From an uncultured Rhodospirillales bacterium (GTDB lineage: Bacteria > Pseudomonadota > Alphaproteobacteria > Acetobacterales > Acetobacteraceae), in contig CAIYSR010000059.1 in assembly GCA_903928895.1 (NCBI GenBank), positions 1 through 43,311 of the forward strand: DNA of 43,311 nucleotides, read 5' to 3'. The position numbers were made by a program, and so were the translations under genes. The notes beneath the pieces were generated by a model. That model saw nothing but the letters and a program-made list of their open reading frames with translations, ran no database searches and was not told the DNA's origin. Below, in pieces: positions 40,222-43,311 of this stretch. Each line of letters starts with the position of its first letter. Positions within the stretch are counted from its first letter, which is position 1.

Positions 40222-42342
40222 TTATGGGCCCTTGCGCACGCCGTTGGTTTCGGCCTCGGTGATGAGGCGGAAGGCGTCATCCTGCAGCAGCAGGCGCGCG
40301 CGCATCAGGTTATCGGCGGCCAGGCGGATCGCATTCACGTAGGCCTGCTTCGTCGGATAGCGCTCCTCCAGCGACAGGCGTGGATCGCCGGCCTTCTCGC
40401 GCTCGGCTTTGGTCGCGGCGAAGGGGACGAAGGCGCCGTTGAAGTTGCAATAGGCCTCGTCGAACAGGCCCGGCCGGAAGCTGTTCCAGGCGGTGTAGGT
40501 GCCGATCGGAACCTGTAGGAACAGCGAGCGCACGCCGCCGAGGTCATTGCCGTCGGCATCGACCTGCGGCACCAGCACGCCGTAGCTGGCGCTGCCACTG
40601 CGCGGCGGCTCGACGGTGATCACGCCCATGGTATCGCCGGGCTTGTAGCCATGGCCGCGATCGAGCACGTGCAGTGGATTGGGTAGCACCGTGTTGCGCA
40701 GCGCCGGACGGTCGGTGCCGCCATAGTTGTTGGCGGGGATGGCAGGAAAGCGGACCAGGTCCGCCGCAACCAGGGTGCCATCGGCGATCCGCGGCACGGC
40801 GGAGCTGGGCGGGCGCTTGTCGTCGCGCACCCAGGCGGTGAGCCCGTCAAGCAATGCGCGCATCGTCCAGATATGGGGATTGGGATTGCCGGGGAGCCGG
40901 CACAGCCCGAACGGGGCCGCGGTCGGCAGCGGCAGCGCGGCTGGGCCGTGCTGGGTCGAGGCCATGATGAAGGTGCGGACATTGGCCGGATCCGCCACGT
41001 CGCGCAGGCCGAGCGGGTCGGTCAGGCCCAGGGACTGGCGGCCTTCCCAGACTTCGAGCGCGGTCGCGGCGTGGAAGATGCGCGGACAGGTATTGTCCAG
41101 GGTGCAGCGGTCGAGCAGCCCCTGGGTGCGCCCGGTCAGCGGATCGGTCTGGCGCGCATAGCTGAACGGGAAATCATAGGCGGGATAGCTATGGTCGGGC
41201 TGCTCGCCCCAGGCGCGGCCGGGCTGTGCGAAGCGCAGCGAGAGCGGGAGCAGGCCGCCGCCGATATGGGGGAGCATGGCGTCGAACGCCTTGCCGCCGG
41301 CTTCGGCCTTGTTGAACCCGAGATGCAGGAAGGTCCGCATCATCCGGCCCGACTGGGACGAGCCCATCACCAGGGTCTTGATGTCCTTGCCATGCACCAC
41401 CGGATTCGCGACCCCGGCATCGTCCTTGTCGCGGTTCTTGAGGAAGTCAGCCAGGTCGCGCGCCGCGGCGAAGCCAAGCCCCATCACCAGCGGGTCCTGC
41501 CCGCGATAGACGAGCTCATACAGCTTGCCCGGCTCGAAACCGGCGGGGAGGCAGATTTTCTTGGGGTCGGGCCTGGCCGTGCCATCGCTGCAGTCGGCAA
41601 AACTCCACGCGCTGTTGGCGATGGCGACCCGCGGCGCCCTCTCGCTCGAACGCACCGTCAGCGTCGGCAGGAAGCCGTCGGAAAACGGCCTGGTGTTGTC
41701 GAGGCTCGCCGTCGGGTAGCTCGCCGTGGTGTCCGTGGTGAACCAACCGCCGCCGAGGTTCTGGGACTTCGAGGCAACCGGGGAGGCGAATTCAGCCCGT
41801 ACCACCCCCGTCAGCGGCGAGCCATCGGCATTGCGCGCGGCGGGAACGCGCAAAGTCATGCGGTTGTTGCCCGGCAGCACGTCGGCCTGCCAGCCGAACC
41901 AGACGGTGGTGAAGCCCTGCCGCTGCATCCAGCCGTCGCCGGCATCATCCGCGGCGTTGATATTGGTCAGCGTGCCCTTGACGTCGGCGTTGAACAGGGC
42001 GAGGCCGCCCTTGTTGCCGCGATTGAGGATGTTGAAGAACAGCACGCCGTTGCTGGCCGCCGGGTTGGCGGGGCGGATGATATCGATGTCGGTGTCGTAT
42101 TCGACCATCCCGCTTGCGTTGCGTGGCGCCAGCGCAAGATCCTGGATATTGGCGTTGGCGGGGGCCTTCGGATCAACCTCGCCATGCGCCCGCCCGGTGA
42201 CGCGCTCGAAAGCGCCGGTGGGAGAAAACACCTTGCCGCCGAACGCCGGGGTCACCTTGAGGTCCTCGAGTCGGGTGATCCGGGCCTCTGCCGCAGTGGT
42301 CAGCGCGCATAGCACCACAGTTGCCATCGTTATCCATCGCAT
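40222..42342 (-). CDS. Exported alpha/beta hydrolase domain protein (Abhydrolase_10-like)
   Basis: The 706-residue protein begins with a signal peptide (MRWITMATVVLCALTTAAEA, cleavage near residue 20). A beta-rich N-terminal region and a catalytic domain follow; the nucleophile elbow is VMGSSQSGRMMR near residues 325-336, aligned with the GYSQGG type. The HGPAALP and HVLDRGHGYKPGD segments may provide the catalytic His. Length and motifs match a large periplasmic hydrolase family of unknown substrate. ATG 42342 follows AGGAG at about 12 bases; open frame upstream lacks signal-peptide character. It is a single-gene unit. Confidence 0.78.
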   Translation of the reverse strand: MRWITMATVVLCALTTAAEARITRLEDLKVTPAFGGKVFSPTGAFERVTGRAHGEVDPKAPANANIQDLALAPRNASGMVEYDTDIDIIRPANPAASNGVLFFNILNRGNKGGLALFNADVKGTLTNINAADDAGDGWMQRQGFTTVWFGWQADVLPGNNRMTLRVPAARNADGSPLTGVVRAEFASPVASKSQNLGGGWFTTDTTASYPTASLDNTRPFSDGFLPTLTVRSSERAPRVAIANSAWSFADCSDGTARPDPKKICLPAGFEPGKLYELVYRGQDPLVMGLGFAAARDLADFLKNRDKDDAGVANPVVHGKDIKTLVMGSSQSGRMMRTFLHLGFNKAEAGGKAFDAMLPHIGGGLLPLSLRFAQPGRAWGEQPDHSYPAYDFPFSYARQTDPLTGRTQGLLDRCTLDNTCPRIFHAATALEVWEGRQSLGLTDPLGLRDVADPANVRTFIMASTQHGPAALPLPTAAPFGLCRLPGNPNPHIWTMRALLDGLTAWVRDDKRPPSSAVPRIADGTLVAADLVRFPAIPANNYGGTDRPALRNTVLPNPLHVLDRGHGYKPGDTMGVITVEPPRSGSASYGVLVPQVDADGNDLGGVRSLFLQVPIGTYTAWNSFRPGLFDEAYCNFNGAFVPFAATKAEREKAGDPRLSLEERYPTKQAYVNAIRLAADNLMRARLLLQDDAFRLITEAETNGVRKGP

Positions 42343-42503
42343 CGACGTTCTCGCTCCTGGAATTGTTGCCCGAAACCTGCCCCGATCGCACCGCCGCGGC
42401 AAGGGCAGCCGGTTCGCAAGTCGACGCGAAAACATTCCGATTCGCCTTGCAATCGGCGACGCCGGTGGGTTAGAGCCCGGCTTCCCTCGATAAGGACGCA
42501 GCG

Positions 42504-43163
42504 ATGTCAGGCGGCACCACCACGCGGCATGACTGGTACAAAGCCGTTCTGGATATCGTCGTCGCCCCCGCGGCGAGTACCGGGGCACCCGGACGTGGCG
42601 CGGCGGACCCGCAGGTGCAGGCGATCGAAGCCGAGATCGACCGACGGCTCAAATGGGCGCTGCGCGAAGCCGAACGGCTGGAAGAATCGAGCAGGAACTA
42701 TTCCGAGGAAGGAGCGGTGTCGGAGGCCTTCGGCGCTGCGGTGGACAAGGTGAACCTCGCCTTCGACAGGGTGGCCGATAAGATTACCGGCACCGATCCC
42801 GCCAAGGGACGAACGGCCGGCGACGAAGCGAGCATGGCCTGGGCGCGGGACCTTGCTGCGCTCTCGAAAGCAACCACCGGCTCCGAAATGGAAGGGGCGA
42901 AGCGGCTGCGGGCAGAGCATGATGTCATCGTGAAGGAGCGGACCAAGATCGCGGCACTGCCTGACGCTGCGGCCCGCCTGAAGGCCAACCAGAACATCGA
43001 AGCGCGCCTCGTCAAGCTGCACGATGAAGAGGAAAAGCGGTCTGCGGCCGGCAAGGCCGCCGGCAAAGCTTATTATGACGAGGGCATGGAGGAAGCCGCC
43101 AAGCGGAACGCGGCGAAACGCCAGCACGAGGAGGAGCAACGCAAACTCTTCGGAGGCCCCTGA
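42504..43163 (+). CDS. Helical protein of unknown function
   Basis: The 219-residue hydrophilic protein is not recognised. From about residue 35 to the end it is almost entirely charged helix: Glu/Lys/Arg/Ala-rich heptad-like stretches such as VQAIEAEIDRRLKWALREAE and, at the C-terminus, MEEAAKRNAAKRQHEEEQRK, suggesting coiled coil. No signal peptide or membrane segment is visible. ATG 42504 follows AAGGACG at 7 bases. Composition is less GC-extreme than its neighbours and it ends 15 bases before an R-family repeat, so recent arrival is possible. Confidence 0.65.
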   Translation: MSGGTTTRHDWYKAVLDIVVAPAASTGAPGRGAADPQVQAIEAEIDRRLKWALREAERLEESSRNYSEEGAVSEAFGAAVDKVNLAFDRVADKITGTDPAKGRTAGDEASMAWARDLAALSKATTGSEMEGAKRLRAEHDVIVKERTKIAALPDAAARLKANQNIEARLVKLHDEEEKRSAAGKAAGKAYYDEGMEEAAKRNAAKRQHEEEQRKLFGGP

Positions 43164-43178
43164 TCCGGCCCTCATGCC

Positions 43179-43311
43179 CAGGGCAATCGGGGGAAGGCGA
43201 AGCGAACAAGACAGGCTCCGCCGGCCAAGGGCCGTAGGCCCCTGGACCCCATTCATTTAAGCGGCCGGATCACTGACCTTCAGTTGGAAGCCCGCGATCT
43301 CGCGTGCGGAG
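43179..43311 (+). repeat. R-family repeat copy R3, continuing past the window end
   Basis: From CAGGGCAATCGGGGGAAGG to the last base this is nearly identical, over 133 bases, to the reverse complement of 8734-8866. It includes the segments GCGAACAAGACAGGCTCC, TTAAGCGGCCGGATCACTGA and GCGATCTCGCGTGCGGAG. It starts 15 bases after the stop of the helical-protein gene. The element is cut by the window end, so a second, inverted arm may lie just beyond. Confidence 0.88.

Overview
The window is high-GC DNA from what looks like an alphaproteobacterium of the Acetobacteraceae type (Acidiphilium/Acidocella/Rhodopila-like). This is inferred from base composition, from the conserved order rplU-rpmA-obg-proB-proA-nadD-rsfS-rlmH, and from the many intergenic palindromes. 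No ribosomal RNA gene lies in the window to confirm it.

Layout. From 1 to 124 there is the tail of an unrecognised gene, possibly a transposase. From about 0.3 to 18.3 kb lies a metabolic/transport region. It holds an orphan amino-acid binding protein, an LhgO-type FAD oxidoreductase, an acyl-CoA dehydrogenase with an overlapping MFS transporter, and a complete YnjBCD-type ABC importer. These are followed by a Ddn-like small oxidoreductase, an AMP-forming acyl-CoA synthetase with an enoyl-CoA hydratase, a reverse pair (degenerate SDR plus orphan LivK-type binding protein), and an SDR / 3-hydroxyisobutyrate-dehydrogenase-like / second acyl-CoA synthetase operon. The two synthetases are clear paralogues. 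Together these genes suggest uptake and CoA-dependent breakdown of small carboxylic acids; the substrate cannot be read from the sequence.

From 18.5 to 25.7 kb come hemW, a LysE-type exporter, an SGNH hydrolase, a methyltransferase, and a ThDP enzyme with a serine-hydrolase partner. From 25.7 to 31.5 kb is the housekeeping core: ribosomal proteins L21 and L27 behind a good sigma-70 promoter, ObgE, proline synthesis (ProB, ProA), NAD synthesis (NadD), ribosome silencing (RsfS) and 23S rRNA methylation (RlmH). Most of these genes overlap or nearly touch. From 31.9 to 39.5 kb are a zinc alcohol dehydrogenase, a polytopic membrane protein, rsmI divergent from an LpoA/LppC-like lipoprotein, a PhoR-like kinase without a regulator, and a class III aminotransferase with a strong terminator. 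The last 4 kb hold a poorly coding stretch, an exported alpha/beta hydrolase and a helical protein of unknown function.

The most unusual content is two families of intergenic repeats. Family U is a 45-base poly-T/poly-A hairpin unit, mostly found as inverted pairs. Two pairs are enclosed in 220-230 bp elements with shared 12-bp terminal inverted repeats, and in each case one terminus starts with the TGA stop codon of the neighbouring gene. Family R is a ~130-bp GC-rich sequence: an inverted pair at 8.5-8.9 kb whose left arm encodes the last 22 residues of the YnjD-like ATPase, a third copy running off the window end, and a decayed copy nested between two U units at 31.6-31.9 kb. No phage, CRISPR, tRNA or rRNA was seen.
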